In this document: positions 1 to 8,822 of the stretch, in pieces
Position numbering within the stretch: position 1 is the stretch's first letter
How the letters are laid out: every line of letters starts with the position of its first letter
Origin: Paeniglutamicibacter cryotolerans
GTDB taxonomy: Bacteria; Actinomycetota; Actinomycetes; Actinomycetales; Micrococcaceae
Assembly: GCF_014190875.1 (NCBI RefSeq)
Contig: NZ_JACHVS010000002.1
Coordinates: forward strand, 496,001 to 560,000
DNA: 64,000 bases
Direction: 5' to 3'
Program-made: the position numbers and the translations under genes
Notes under the pieces: generated by a model
The model's database searches: none
What the model saw: only the letters and a program-made list of their open reading frames with translations
Told to the model about the DNA's origin: nothing

Positions 1-498
1 ACGGTGATCTCCTGGCTGAATTCCATTTCAGGAGCGTAGGGCCCTCCGCCGGCGGTTTGGAAAGCGCATCCCGGGCCCGGCCGCAAGCCTGGGAGCGGCA
101 CCCCGCGTTGCCGGTAAGGTCAGGACCCGGAGGTACTTCCCGGAAAATGTCGAGGGCTGCCTCATCGATGGCCTGCTCGGAGCCAGAACGCGACCCGATG
201 CGCGCGGGCGGGGCGCACATCCACGTGGGCGGGTCGAAGCTGACCGCTGCTGCCATGGCGGAGCTGGGCTCCGGCGACTACCGGGAGCCCGGCGGGACCT
301 ATAGCTGGACGGCGCCCGTGACGGTGCTCTCCGCGGACGAACCCCGCGGGCCGGGATACTGCCCCGGTGCCCGATGGCCCGGCGAAACAGGACCTCGGCC
401 TCCCGGCCCGGGCGCCCGCCTGAACACCCCGGATGCGAGCGAACCGCCCGGTGCGACGCAGGGCGGTTCGGGTCAAGCGGGTCGGCGGAGTTGCCGAA
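1..498. other. No confident gene at window start
   Basis: Both strands carry long open frames here, but none shows a recognisable domain, a good ribosome binding site or a sensible composition; they look like GC-driven open frames. The stretch lies downstream of the VKOR gene on the minus strand and may hold its 3' region or decayed DNA. Confidence 0.4.
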
Positions 499-1143
499 TC
501 AGTTCCCCGCACCGATAAATGCCTGCGGGAAGCGCACGAAGACGCTCGCGGCGGTGAGAACCAGCAGGAGCACGGTGATGACCCAGGCCCACTCGGCAGC
601 GAATTTCCTCAACCCGGCGCCGGCGGGAATCACGCCGGTCACGATATTGCGGCTCGTGGTGTGGATGAAGAGCGGGATCATCATCGCCCAGACGACCATG
701 CAGTAAAGGCATAGGGCGTTGATCTCGTACAGCGCCTGGGACCAGAGCCAGACGATGAAGATGAAGGCCAGCGTGACACCGCCTTGGAAGCCGAGCCAGT
801 ACCAGCGCTTGAACTTGGCCCCGGCCAGGAGCGCCATGCCAATGGTGATCACGACGCCGAAGCCCACGATGCCCAGGAACGGGTTGGGGAAGCCGAGCAG
901 GGCGGCTTGTCCCGACTTCATGACGGTGCCGCAGGAAACCCACGGGTTGAAATCGCAGCTGGTGGTGTGGTTGGCGTCCTTGTAGAGCGCCAGCCGCTCG
1001 AGCACGAGGATCCCGGAGGCGATCCAGGCGACGGCGCCCAGTACCACGAGGAACAGGCCGAAGGCCGTGTCGCGGGCGAGCCCCGTGGGTTGCGGCAGTC
1101 CCGCGTGCGGGCCACGTGATGATTCCTTGCTGGGGGTGCTCAC
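499..1143 (-). CDS. Vitamin K epoxide reductase (VKOR) family membrane protein
   Basis: A 214-residue polytopic membrane protein of the bacterial VKOR family. These proteins reoxidise DsbA-like thiol oxidases and pass electrons to quinone, supporting disulfide formation outside the membrane. The family cysteines are visible: C63 and C71 in the first extracytoplasmic loop (SCDFNP, SCGTV) and the quinone-proximal pair C145-L-Y-C148. About five hydrophobic segments are seen at roughly residues 27-50, 84-108, 118-140, 145-163 and 184-205. The start is GTG, preceded by a strong AGGAGG about 10 nt upstream. No DsbA-like partner is adjacent; the rne gene is transcribed divergently. Family assignment is firm, partner and substrates are inferred. 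Confidence 0.9.
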   Translation of the reverse strand: MSTPSKESSRGPHAGLPQPTGLARDTAFGLFLVVLGAVAWIASGILVLERLALYKDANHTTSCDFNPWVSCGTVMKSGQAALLGFPNPFLGIVGFGVVITIGMALLAGAKFKRWYWLGFQGGVTLAFIFIVWLWSQALYEINALCLYCMVVWAMMIPLFIHTTSRNIVTGVIPAGAGLRKFAAEWAWVITVLLLVLTAASVFVRFPQAFIGAGN

Positions 1144-1190
1144 GTTTGAATTCCTCCTTCGGCCCGGGCCCGATGCGCCCGGTTGCCTGT

Positions 1191-1204
1191 TCTAGAATTC
1201 TAGA
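1191..1204. promoter_or_regulatory. 14-bp perfect palindrome upstream of VKOR gene
   Basis: TCTAGAATTCTAGA is a perfect AT-rich dyad in a GC-rich intergenic region, about 50 bp upstream of the VKOR start and divergent from rne. It could be an operator for a dimeric regulator. No regulator is identified, so the role is inferred from symmetry and position only. Confidence 0.35.
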
Positions 1205-1654
1205 CCGTCGTGGATCGTTTACCCGGGATAGGCTACGCGGCACAGCTCCGGAGGGGGTGCGAAGGCCCTAGTGGGACGGACCACAGCTGGCAGGCGTGTC
1301 GAAAAACCGTCATCTGTGTCATCCGTATGAGACAATTGGCGTGGTTGAACTTGGATCCACAGTCCTTGAACGGCCCAACGACACGCTTCCAGACCCGCGG
1401 GCGATGCATCTGACGGAATCAGCCATTGAGGCTTCCGTGCGAATACCGCCGACGGCCGCCGCAACAGAACGCGGCATGTCAGGACAGAGCGCCGTTGGTT
1501 TTCCGGGAGGTCCGCGCCCCAAGATGATGGCGCACCCCGGGGGACAATCCAATGTGCTTCCGGAGGATGCGCGGCCAACAGGCCCGGTCATTTCGGCTAA
1601 CCGCCCAAGGGCCCCGCTGTGGGGGGTACCCGGGGTGAGGAGAAAATTTCCACT
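1205..1654. other. Long upstream region of rne
   Basis: About 450 bp between the palindrome and the rne start with no convincing gene. The short open frames lack ribosome binding sites and family features. It may be a long 5' leader; RNase E mRNAs in other bacteria have long autoregulatory leaders, but no specific fold is identified here. Confidence 0.4.
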
Positions 1655-4600
1655 ATGGAACGTAATAACGAGGAGCAGGTGGCCGAGACAACGGCGCCGA
1701 CCCGTACTCGCTCTACCCGCAGCCGCAGTACCGCAACCAAGGCAGCCGCAACAAAGACGGTTGAAGCCGCGTCCGTCGCCGAGGAAGCCGTCAAGGCCCC
1801 GGTCAAGCGCGCCACCCGTAGTCGTCGCGTTGCCACGGCGGCGCAGACCACCGAGACCCCGGTTGAGGCACCCGCGGCAGAGCCCGTGGCCGAAGCCGTC
1901 CTCGTAGCGCCGGCGGAGAAGAAGCCCTCCACCCGCAAGGCCCCGGTCAAGCGCGCCACCCGCAAGCCAGCAGTCGAGCCCGTCGCGGTGCTCGAGGAGG
2001 CGCCTGTAGCCGTCGAGGCTCCCGTCGTCGTAGAGGCCCCCGTGATAGCTGCTCCCGAGGTCCCTGCGGAACCGGAAACCGTCAAGGCCCCGGTCAAGCG
2101 AGCCACCCGTAGCCGCCGCGCCTCGGCGCCCGCACAGGCACCCGGCACGGCCACCGCCAAGATCCGCGTGGAAGCTCCCGTCGTTGAGGCGGCACCGGAA
2201 GCCGCGCCTGTTGCCGAGGACGCCGTGGCAGTAGAAGACGTAGTGGTGGAAGAAATGCCCGCAGCCGAGGAGGTCCCGGCCAAGCGCCCGGCCCGCGGCC
2301 GTGGCGGCCGTTCGCGTTCGGCGAAGGCCGCCGTGCAGGAACCGGCGACCGAGGAGGCCGAGGCTCCAGCAGCCGAGGTTGCTCCCGTGGTCGAGGCCGC
2401 TGTGGACGTTGAGGCCGAGTCCACCGCCGATGCCGCGGACGAGGACCCGTCGACGGGTATCACCAACCCGTTCGCCATCCCCGAATCATCGCTGTCCATG
2501 CTGTTCCATGCACCGGATTTGACGACCATCCCGGCCCGCTCGGCCGATGGCGCCGAGCTCGAGGAGGACGACGAGGATTCGGCCGAGGCTGCTTCCGGCT
2601 CACGCCGCAGCCGCCGAACCCGCTCGCGCGGCCGTTCGACGGATGCCGAGGTCAGCGACGATGCGGCAGCCGGTACCGAAGAGCTGTCGGCCGAAGAGGA
2701 CGGCGTCGTTTCGCGTCGCCGTCGCCGTCGCCGCCGTGGTGATCAGGATCTGGAACTGACCGGGGGACAGGACGACGATCCGCCCAACACGGTCACCCGC
2801 GTGCGCGCACCGCGCACCGCCGGCACCACAGCCGTCGAGGTGGTTCCCTCGAACCGCGTGACCGGCGTCAAGGGATCCACCCGTCTGGAAGCCAAGCGCC
2901 AGCGCCGCCGCGAATCCCGCGAGTCCGGCCGCCGCCGCCAGGTGATCACCGAGGCGGAGTTCCTGGCCCGCCGCGAGTCGGTCGATCGGCAGATGATCGT
3001 GCGCCAGCGCGAGGACAGGATCCAGATCGGTGTCCTCGAGGACGGCGTGCTCGCCGAGCACTTCGTGTCCAAGACCCAGCAGGATTCGCTGATCGGCAAC
3101 GTCTACGTCGGCAAGGTGCAGAACGTGCTGCCCTCGATGGAGGCGGCCTTCGTCGACATCGGGCGCGGACGCAATGCAGTGCTCTACGCCGGTGAGGTCA
3201 ACTGGGACGTGGCGGGCCTCGACGGCCAGCCGCGCCGCATCGAGCACGCCCTGAAGTCGGGCGACTCGGTCCTGGTGCAGGTCACCAAGGATCCGGTCGG
3301 CCATAAGGGCGCCCGCCTGACCAGCCAGATTTCGCTGCCCGGACGCTACCTGGTCTACGTGCCCGGCGGCTCCATGACCGGCATCTCGCGCAAGCTTCCC
3401 GATGTGGAACGCAACCGCCTGAAGAAGATCCTCAAGGACCACCTCCCGGAGAACGCGGGCGTCATCGTGCGCACCGCGGCCGAGGGGGCCTCCGAGGAGG
3501 AATTGATGAACGACATCAACCGCCTGCGCGCCCAGTGGGAAGGCATCGAGGCGGCCTCGACGTCTACCAAGACGCTTCCCCCGGAGCTGCTGTACGGCGA
3601 ACCGGACCTGACCATCAAGGTCGTCCGCGATGTCTTCAACGAGGACTTCTCCAAGCTCATCGTCTCCGGCGAGGAGGCGTGGGACACCATCGAGGCCTAC
3701 GTGACCTATGTGGCCCCCGATCTGGTGGGCCGGCTCGAGAAGTGGGAATCGGCCGAAGACATCTTCACCGTGCACCGCATCGACGAGCAGATCCACAAGG
3801 CGCTGGAGCGTAAGGTCTTCCTGCCCTCTGGCGGTTCGCTGGTCATCGACCGCACCGAGGCGATGACGGTGGTTGACGTCAACACGGGCAAGTTCACCGG
3901 ATCCGGTGGCAACCTCGAGGAAACCGTCACCAAGAACAACCTGGAAGCGGCCGAAGAGGTGGTGCGCCAGCTGCGCCTGCGCGACATCGGCGGCATCATT
4001 GTCATCGACTTCATCGACATGGTCCTTGAATCGAACCGCGATTTGGTGCTCCGCCGCATGGTCGAGTGCTTGGGCCGTGACCGGACCAAGCACCAGGTGG
4101 CCGAGGTGACCAGCCTGGGCCTGGTGCAGATGACACGCAAGCGCATGGGTACCGGCTTGCTCGAGGTCTTCGGCGAAAACTGCGAGGCCTGTAATGGCCG
4201 CGGCGTGATCACCCACGACGAGCCGGTCGAGCACCGCCGTGCGTTCAACTCGCATGGTGAGCAGATCTCCACCGCGGCACCGCGTACCGCGGTGGAGAAG
4301 TCCTCACGTAGCGAACGCCGCCGCCGTAACCGGACGCAGGAGGAAATAGCTGCCGATGCGGCCAGCACCCATGCCCCGGTGGAGGTGCCGGAGTCGGCAG
4401 GTCCGGTCGGTGGTGCCGAGCTCGAAGCCAAGGCGACCGCAACCCGCGCCGCGTTTGCTACTATTGCAGCTGCTGCCCATGCGGCCCACGAACACGACCA
4501 GGAAGCCGCACAGCCGGAATCCGACTCCGAATCCCTGACTGTCGGCGGTGAACCGGTGGCGTTGCCTCCGCGTTCGCGGCGTCGTCGGCGTGCCGGTTCC

Positions 4601-5080
4601 CCGGCGCAGTCCCCGGAGCTGACGCTGGAGGGTCTGGCGGCGGCGCTGCCTGACCACTCGGTGGAAGCCGAACAGGTACCGCATCTGGAGCCGGTCGTGC
4701 GCACCTCGCGCAGGGCTAAGCGCCAGCAGCATGCCTCGGCTGCGCTCCAAGCACCGGACGTCGCCGCCGTGGAGACGCCACAGGTGAGTGGCGTGGCTGG
4801 GCAGGCCTCCAAGGAAACGCAGGCCGAACCGGCCGGCGCCAAGGTTTCGGTGCGCGCCAGTGCACCGGTTGAAGCGGCCCGCAAGCCGCGTCGCCGCCGT
4901 GCGGCATCAAGCCCGCAGGGCCCCTCCACCAGTGAGGTGTTCGTCACTGAATCGACGAATTCCTCCGGTGGTTCGGCCCACGCGGCAACCCTCCCAAGCG
5001 TCGTGAGGGCCCCACAGGCCCGTAACGGTGCGGAAGAGCCAATGATTCTCGGTGTGGGCGTGCCCGCATCCGAGTTGTAG
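1655..5080 (+). CDS. rne: Ribonuclease E/G family endoribonuclease
   Basis: A 1141-residue RNase E/G, the main endonuclease for mRNA decay and rRNA/tRNA maturation in the cytoplasm. As in other actinobacteria the catalytic core is internal. Residues 1 to about 430 are a disordered Ala/Glu/Pro/Val-rich arm containing three near-identical KAPVKRATR blocks and Arg-rich patches. Then come the S1/RNase H-like part (from QREDRIQIG), the catalytic aspartates D741 (VDVNTG) and D785 (IDFIDM), and the zinc-link motif C843-E-A-C846. The C-terminal arm is again low complexity with RRRRR patches, expected to bind RNA or protein partners. The ATG at 1655 is chosen because GGTGAGGAG lies about 12 nt upstream; a GTG at 1619 in the same frame is less likely. 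It is followed by rplU and rpmA, as is usual in the group. Confidence 0.95.
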   Translation: MERNNEEQVAETTAPTRTRSTRSRSTATKAAATKTVEAASVAEEAVKAPVKRATRSRRVATAAQTTETPVEAPAAEPVAEAVLVAPAEKKPSTRKAPVKRATRKPAVEPVAVLEEAPVAVEAPVVVEAPVIAAPEVPAEPETVKAPVKRATRSRRASAPAQAPGTATAKIRVEAPVVEAAPEAAPVAEDAVAVEDVVVEEMPAAEEVPAKRPARGRGGRSRSAKAAVQEPATEEAEAPAAEVAPVVEAAVDVEAESTADAADEDPSTGITNPFAIPESSLSMLFHAPDLTTIPARSADGAELEEDDEDSAEAASGSRRSRRTRSRGRSTDAEVSDDAAAGTEELSAEEDGVVSRRRRRRRRGDQDLELTGGQDDDPPNTVTRVRAPRTAGTTAVEVVPSNRVTGVKGSTRLEAKRQRRRESRESGRRRQVITEAEFLARRESVDRQMIVRQREDRIQIGVLEDGVLAEHFVSKTQQDSLIGNVYVGKVQNVLPSMEAAFVDIGRGRNAVLYAGEVNWDVAGLDGQPRRIEHALKSGDSVLVQVTKDPVGHKGARLTSQISLPGRYLVYVPGGSMTGISRKLPDVERNRLKKILKDHLPENAGVIVRTAAEGASEEELMNDINRLRAQWEGIEAASTSTKTLPPELLYGEPDLTIKVVRDVFNEDFSKLIVSGEEAWDTIEAYVTYVAPDLVGRLEKWESAEDIFTVHRIDEQIHKALERKVFLPSGGSLVIDRTEAMTVVDVNTGKFTGSGGNLEETVTKNNLEAAEEVVRQLRLRDIGGIIVIDFIDMVLESNRDLVLRRMVECLGRDRTKHQVAEVTSLGLVQMTRKRMGTGLLEVFGENCEACNGRGVITHDEPVEHRRAFNSHGEQISTAAPRTAVEKSSRSERRRRNRTQEEIAADAASTHAPVEVPESAGPVGGAELEAKATATRAAFATIAAAAHAAHEHDQEAAQPESDSESLTVGGEPVALPPRSRRRRRAGSPAQSPELTLEGLAAALPDHSVEAEQVPHLEPVVRTSRRAKRQQHASAALQAPDVAAVETPQVSGVAGQASKETQAEPAGAKVSVRASAPVEAARKPRRRRAASSPQGPSTSEVFVTESTNSSGGSAHAATLPSVVRAPQARNGAEEPMILGVGVPASEL
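1791..2115 (+). repeat. Three dispersed copies of a KAPVKRATR-coding repeat
   Basis: The segment encoding KAPVKRATR occurs at about 1791-1820, 1936-1965 and 2081-2110 inside the rne N-terminal arm, with nearly identical DNA in each copy and a spacing of about 145 bp. The repeats add basic clusters to an otherwise acidic disordered region. Confidence 0.7.
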
Positions 5081-5108
5081 TAAAAAGCAGTAAGGGATCT
5101 TGGCGGCA

Positions 5109-5137
5109 CGCGGGAGCAAGTTGTATTTGCTCCTGCG
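5109..5137 (+). terminator. Hairpin between rne and rplU
   Basis: An 11-bp stem (5109-5119 pairs with 5127-5137, one G-U pair, 7-nt loop) sits 28 bp after the rne stop. No T-run follows, so it may be a factor-assisted terminator or processing site, or part of an L21 leader, rather than a classic intrinsic terminator. Confidence 0.5.
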
Positions 5138-5287
5138 GGGCGCATTAGCGTAGTCTTGATCCTCGGTGCGAACGCCAGCTTACGGAAATCTTCCGCTCGG
5201 CGTGACAGCACAGTGCAATCCTGGACTCCGGTCCGGGTAGTGATGCGCAGCAAGACAAAATGAACGTCGAGAGAAGTGAGTACCCAC

Positions 5288-5596
5288 GTGGTGTACGCGA
5301 TTGTCCGTGCTGGCGGCCGCCAGGAAAAGGTTTCTGTTGGAGACCTCGTTACCCTAGACCGCATTCAGGTCGCAGCAGGAAGCACCATTGAGCTTCCGGC
5401 CCTGCTCCTGGTTGATGGCGAGACGGTAACCTCCGCAGCCGATGAACTGGCCAAGGTTAAGGTGACCGCCGAGGTCGTCGAGAATCTTCGTGGCCCGAAG
5501 ATTGTCATCCAGAAGTACAAGAACAAGACCGGTTACAAGAAGCGCATGGGTTTCCGTGCCTCACTGACCAAGGTCAAGGTCACCTCCATCGCCTAA
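5288..5596 (+). CDS. rplU: 50S ribosomal protein L21
   Basis: A 102-residue L21 of normal length, a component of the large ribosomal subunit that contacts 23S rRNA next to L20. The typical start ([10 protein letters not shown]) and the basic C-terminal end ([14 protein letters not shown]) are present. The GTG at 5288 is chosen because it gives the family N-terminus and has GAGAGAAG about 11 nt upstream; the in-frame GTG at 5276 would overlap that ribosome binding site. It is co-directional with rpmA 49 bp downstream, the usual L21-L27 pair. Confidence 0.95.
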   Translation: MVYAIVRAGGRQEKVSVGDLVTLDRIQVAAGSTIELPALLLVDGETVTSAADELAKVKVTAEVVENLRGPKIVIQKYKNKTGYKKRMGFRASLTKVKVTSIA

Positions 5597-5645
5597 TAAG
5601 GCTTGGAGTCAAAGAATTCTCATTACCTGAAGGTAGGCATATTCA

Positions 5646-5900
5646 ATGGCACATAAGAAGGGCGCGAGCTCCTCTCGCAACGGTCGCGATTCAAACGCGC
5701 AGTACCTTGGCGTTAAGCGCTTTGGTGGTCAGGTAGTTTCCGCCGGCGAAATCATCGTTCGCCAGCGTGGAACCCACTTCCACCCGGGTGCGGGCGTTGG
5801 ACGCGGCAAGGATGACACCCTGTTCGCTTTGGAAGCAGGGGCCGTTGAATTCGGTACCCGTCGCGGCCGTCGCGTCGTGAACATCGTTACAGCCGCATAA
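5646..5900 (+). CDS. rpmA: 50S ribosomal protein L27
   Basis: An 84-residue L27 whose flexible N-terminus reaches the peptidyl transferase centre. The conserved start [16 protein letters not shown] and the central [17 protein letters not shown] block are intact. There is no N-terminal leader needing proteolysis, unlike in Firmicutes. GAAGG lies upstream of the ATG. It follows rplU and is ended by a strong hairpin before obgE. Confidence 0.96.
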   Translation: MAHKKGASSSRNGRDSNAQYLGVKRFGGQVVSAGEIIVRQRGTHFHPGAGVGRGKDDTLFALEAGAVEFGTRRGRRVVNIVTAA

Positions 5901-5928
5901 TTACGGCTTAACCGCATTCATTACACTG

Positions 5929-5962
5929 GAGGGTGGGCCGTCAGGCCCGCCCTCTTGTTGCT
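5929..5962 (+). terminator. Intrinsic terminator after rpmA
   Basis: An 11-bp GC-rich stem (5929-5939 with 5944-5954, one G-U pair) and a 4-nt loop are followed by TTGTTGCTTTT. It should end rplU-rpmA transcripts and separate them at least partly from obgE. Confidence 0.8.
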
Positions 5963-6046
5963 TTTACGGCAACAGCAGATTTTCAAGCATGACCCGCGTG
6001 GCCCCCGTTCCGGGTGGTGCGCACTTTCCTAGAGGAGTCCCACACC

Positions 6047-7609
6047 ATGGCAGCGTTTATTGACCGAGTCGTCCTTCACGTCTCGGGTGGCACCGGCGGC
6101 CATGGTTGCGTCTCCATCAAGCGGGAGAAGTTCAAGCCACTCGGTGGACCCGACGGCGCCACCGGAGGCAACGGCGGCGACGTTATCCTGCGCGTCGAGC
6201 AGCAGGCGACCACCCTGCTTGACTACCATCACCTTCCCCACCGCCACGCCGGCAACGGCGAAGGCGGCAAGGGTGACCTGCGCCCGGGCAAGCACGGCGA
6301 AACCCTCGTCCTGCCCGTGCCCGAGGGCACCATCGTCAAGGACCGCGCAGGAAACATCCTCGCCGACCTGGTCGGCGAGGGATCCGAATACATCGCCGCC
6401 AAGGGCGGAATGGGTGGCCTGGGCAACGCCGGGCTCTCCTCGCAGCGCCGCAAGGCCCCGGGATTTGCCCTGCTGGGCATCGCCGGCGACGAGAGAGAGA
6501 TCGTCCTCGAGCTCAAGACAGTCGCCGACGTCGCCCTGGTCGGCTACCCGTCGGCCGGCAAGTCCTCGCTGATTGCCGCGCTGTCGGCGGCCCGCCCGAA
6601 GATCGCCGACTACCCGTTCACCACGCTTGTCCCGAACCTGGGCGTCGTCCAGGCCGGCGATGTCCGCTACACCGTGGCCGACGTTCCCGGACTGATCCCC
6701 GGAGCCAGCCAGGGCAAGGGCCTGGGCTTGGAATTCCTGCGCCACGTCGAACGCTGTGCCGCGCTGGTACACGTCCTCGACTGCGGTGCCCTGGAAACCG
6801 ATCGCGATCCGATCTCTGATCTGGACACCATCCAGGCCGAACTCGACGCTTACGAGGTTGATTCCTCTTTCGCCGGTGCCGATGGCCAGATCATCCCGCT
6901 GAACGAGCGCCCGCGCCTGATCGCCCTGAACAAGGTCGACATGCCCGACGCCAAGGACATGGCCGAAATGATGCGTCCGGAACTGGAGAGGCGCGGATAC
7001 CGCGTCTTCGAGGTCTCCGCGATGACCAAGGAAGGCCTGCGCGAGCTGTCCTTCGCCATGTCCGAACTGGTCGTCGAGGCCCGCGCAAAGATCGAGGCGG
7101 CCCCCGAGGTCATCCAAGTCCCCGTGCTGCGCCCGCGCACGGTCAACAGGGCCGGGTTCGAGATCCGCAGGGAAGAGCGCAACCTTGAGCCGCTTTACCG
7201 CGTGCTCGGCGAAAAGCCGGTGCGCTGGGTCAAGCAGACCGACTTCACCAATGACGAGGCCGTAGGCTACCTGGCCGACCGCCTGGCAAAGCTCGGCGTC
7301 GAAACCAAACTGTTTAAGATCGGTGCCAAGCCCGGCGATGCCGTGGTCATCGGCGACGATGCGAACAGCGTGATCTTCGACTGGGAGCCGACCATGGCTG
7401 CCGGTGCCGAACTGCTCGGCTCGCGCCGTGGCCAAGACGACCGCCTCGACGAAATCATGCGCCCGACCCGTGAAGAGAAGAAAGCCGACCAGCTTGCCCG
7501 CAAGCAGGCGCGCGCCGCATCGCGGGACGAGCTGGAAGCCGAGCGCAAAGCCGGCATCTGGACCGAGTCGGTGAACTACAAGCACCACCTGCCGAAGACA
7601 GGCGAGTAG
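6047..7609 (+). CDS. obgE: Obg family GTPase (ObgE/CgtA)
   Basis: A 520-residue essential GTPase acting in 50S subunit assembly and stress control. It shows the glycine-rich Obg fold at residues 1 to about 158 ([15 protein letters not shown]), then a G domain with the P-loop GYPSAGKSS at 166-174, DVPG (G3) and NKVD at 295-298 (G4), then the OCT domain and an Arg/Lys/Glu-rich tail typical of actinobacteria. The ATG at 6047 has AGAGGAG 10 nt upstream and gives the conserved N-terminus; an upstream in-frame extension to 6014 lacks support. It is 4 bp from proB, so the two are probably co-transcribed. Confidence 0.95.
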   Translation: MAAFIDRVVLHVSGGTGGHGCVSIKREKFKPLGGPDGATGGNGGDVILRVEQQATTLLDYHHLPHRHAGNGEGGKGDLRPGKHGETLVLPVPEGTIVKDRAGNILADLVGEGSEYIAAKGGMGGLGNAGLSSQRRKAPGFALLGIAGDEREIVLELKTVADVALVGYPSAGKSSLIAALSAARPKIADYPFTTLVPNLGVVQAGDVRYTVADVPGLIPGASQGKGLGLEFLRHVERCAALVHVLDCGALETDRDPISDLDTIQAELDAYEVDSSFAGADGQIIPLNERPRLIALNKVDMPDAKDMAEMMRPELERRGYRVFEVSAMTKEGLRELSFAMSELVVEARAKIEAAPEVIQVPVLRPRTVNRAGFEIRREERNLEPLYRVLGEKPVRWVKQTDFTNDEAVGYLADRLAKLGVETKLFKIGAKPGDAVVIGDDANSVIFDWEPTMAAGAELLGSRRGQDDRLDEIMRPTREEKKADQLARKQARAASRDELEAERKAGIWTESVNYKHHLPKTGE

Positions 7610-7613
7610 CCAC

Positions 7614-8753
7614 TTGCGCGCAAACAGCCAACCCTCGGCCATTGTGGAGCGGTCCCAGCTGCCCCAGGCCAGCCGCATCGTGGTCAAGGTTGGTTCCTCG
7701 TCCCTGACCACCGTCGGGGGAGGGATCTCCGAGTCCGCACTGTCCACGCTGGTGCAGCGTCTTTCCGCTGTCCGCAATGCGGGAACCGAGTTGATCCTGG
7801 TCTCCTCCGGCGCCATCGCCGCTGGCTTGGCGCCGCTGGGCCTGAGTCGCCGTCCGCGCGACTTGGCCACCCAGCAGGCAGCTGCCAGTGTGGGCCAGGG
7901 CCTGCTCATGGCCCGCTACACGCAGGCATTTGCCGCCCATGGGGTAGCCACCGGACAGGTGCTGCTCACGGCGGATGACCTGATCCGCCGCCAGCAATAC
8001 GCCAACGCCTTCCGCGCGCTGAATCGGCTGCTGGCGCTGGGGGTGGTGCCGATCGTGAATGAAAACGACACGGTGGCCACCCACGAGATCCGCTTCGGCG
8101 ACAACGACAGGCTGGCCGCGCTGGTGGCGCACCTGGTCAAGGCCGACGCGCTGGTGCTGCTCTCCGACGTCGACGCGCTCTACGACGGGCCACCGTCGGA
8201 GGGTGCCTCGCGCATCCCGCTTGTGGAATCCGCTGCGGACCTCCGGGGAGTCCGCATCGGTTCGGTCGGCAAGGCGGGGTTGGGTACCGGCGGCATGGTC
8301 ACCAAGGTGGAGGCTGCGACCATGAGCGCCGAGTCGGGCATCCCGACGCTCGTCACCTGTACCGACAACGCCGAGCTGGCCCTGTCCGGTGCCGACGTCG
8401 GCACCTGGTTCAAGGCGCGCGGAGGACGGCGCTCCACGCGCATGCTCTGGCTCGCGCACCTGGCCACCACGCAGGGCCGCCTACGGCTTGATGACGGTGC
8501 CGTCAGCGCCGTGGCCTCCGGGCTGCGTTCACTGCTGCCCGCCGGCATCACGGGCATCTATGGCAGCTTCGAGGCCGGCGACGCCGTGGAGATTACCGAT
8601 GCACAAGGCACGGTGATTGCCCGCGGCCTGGTCAACTACTCCTCCGAGGAGCTGCCGCAGATGCTTGGTCGCGGCACCCGGGAGCTGGCCCAGGATCTGG
8701 GCGAGCATTTTGAGCGCGCAGTGGTTCACGTCGATGACCTCGTGGTTGTCTGA
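7614..8753 (+). CDS. proB: Glutamate 5-kinase
   Basis: A 379-residue kinase for the first step of proline synthesis: glutamate plus ATP to gamma-glutamyl phosphate. The amino-acid kinase domain (IVVKVGSSSL near residue 23, SSGAIAAG, NENDTVA, DNDRLAALVA) covers about residues 20-265. A C-terminal PUA domain follows (about 285-370), as in the long ProB form that is feedback-inhibited by proline. The start is TTG at 7614 with GGCGAG about 8 nt upstream; a GTG at 7643 is an alternative. It lies between obgE and proA, so the first two proline enzymes are adjacent. Confidence 0.95.
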   Translation: MRANSQPSAIVERSQLPQASRIVVKVGSSSLTTVGGGISESALSTLVQRLSAVRNAGTELILVSSGAIAAGLAPLGLSRRPRDLATQQAAASVGQGLLMARYTQAFAAHGVATGQVLLTADDLIRRQQYANAFRALNRLLALGVVPIVNENDTVATHEIRFGDNDRLAALVAHLVKADALVLLSDVDALYDGPPSEGASRIPLVESAADLRGVRIGSVGKAGLGTGGMVTKVEAATMSAESGIPTLVTCTDNAELALSGADVGTWFKARGGRRSTRMLWLAHLATTQGRLRLDDGAVSAVASGLRSLLPAGITGIYGSFEAGDAVEITDAQGTVIARGLVNYSSEELPQMLGRGTRELAQDLGEHFERAVVHVDDLVVV

Positions 8754-8822
8754 ACGGCGAGCGGTGTGATCCCCGACTTCATGCATTGGGCGGCTTGTGG
8801 ACAGGCCACGTAAACTGACGGC

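Noticed and set aside
2600..4255. 551-codon open frame on the minus strand inside rne
   Set aside because: It is the mirror of the rne coding frame in GC-rich DNA; composition (Asp/His/Leu/Val/Gln-rich) is typical of antisense shadows and no domain is seen.
6029..7909. 626-codon minus-strand frame opposite obgE and proB
   Set aside because: It crosses two real genes on the other strand, has no family motifs and no ribosome binding site.
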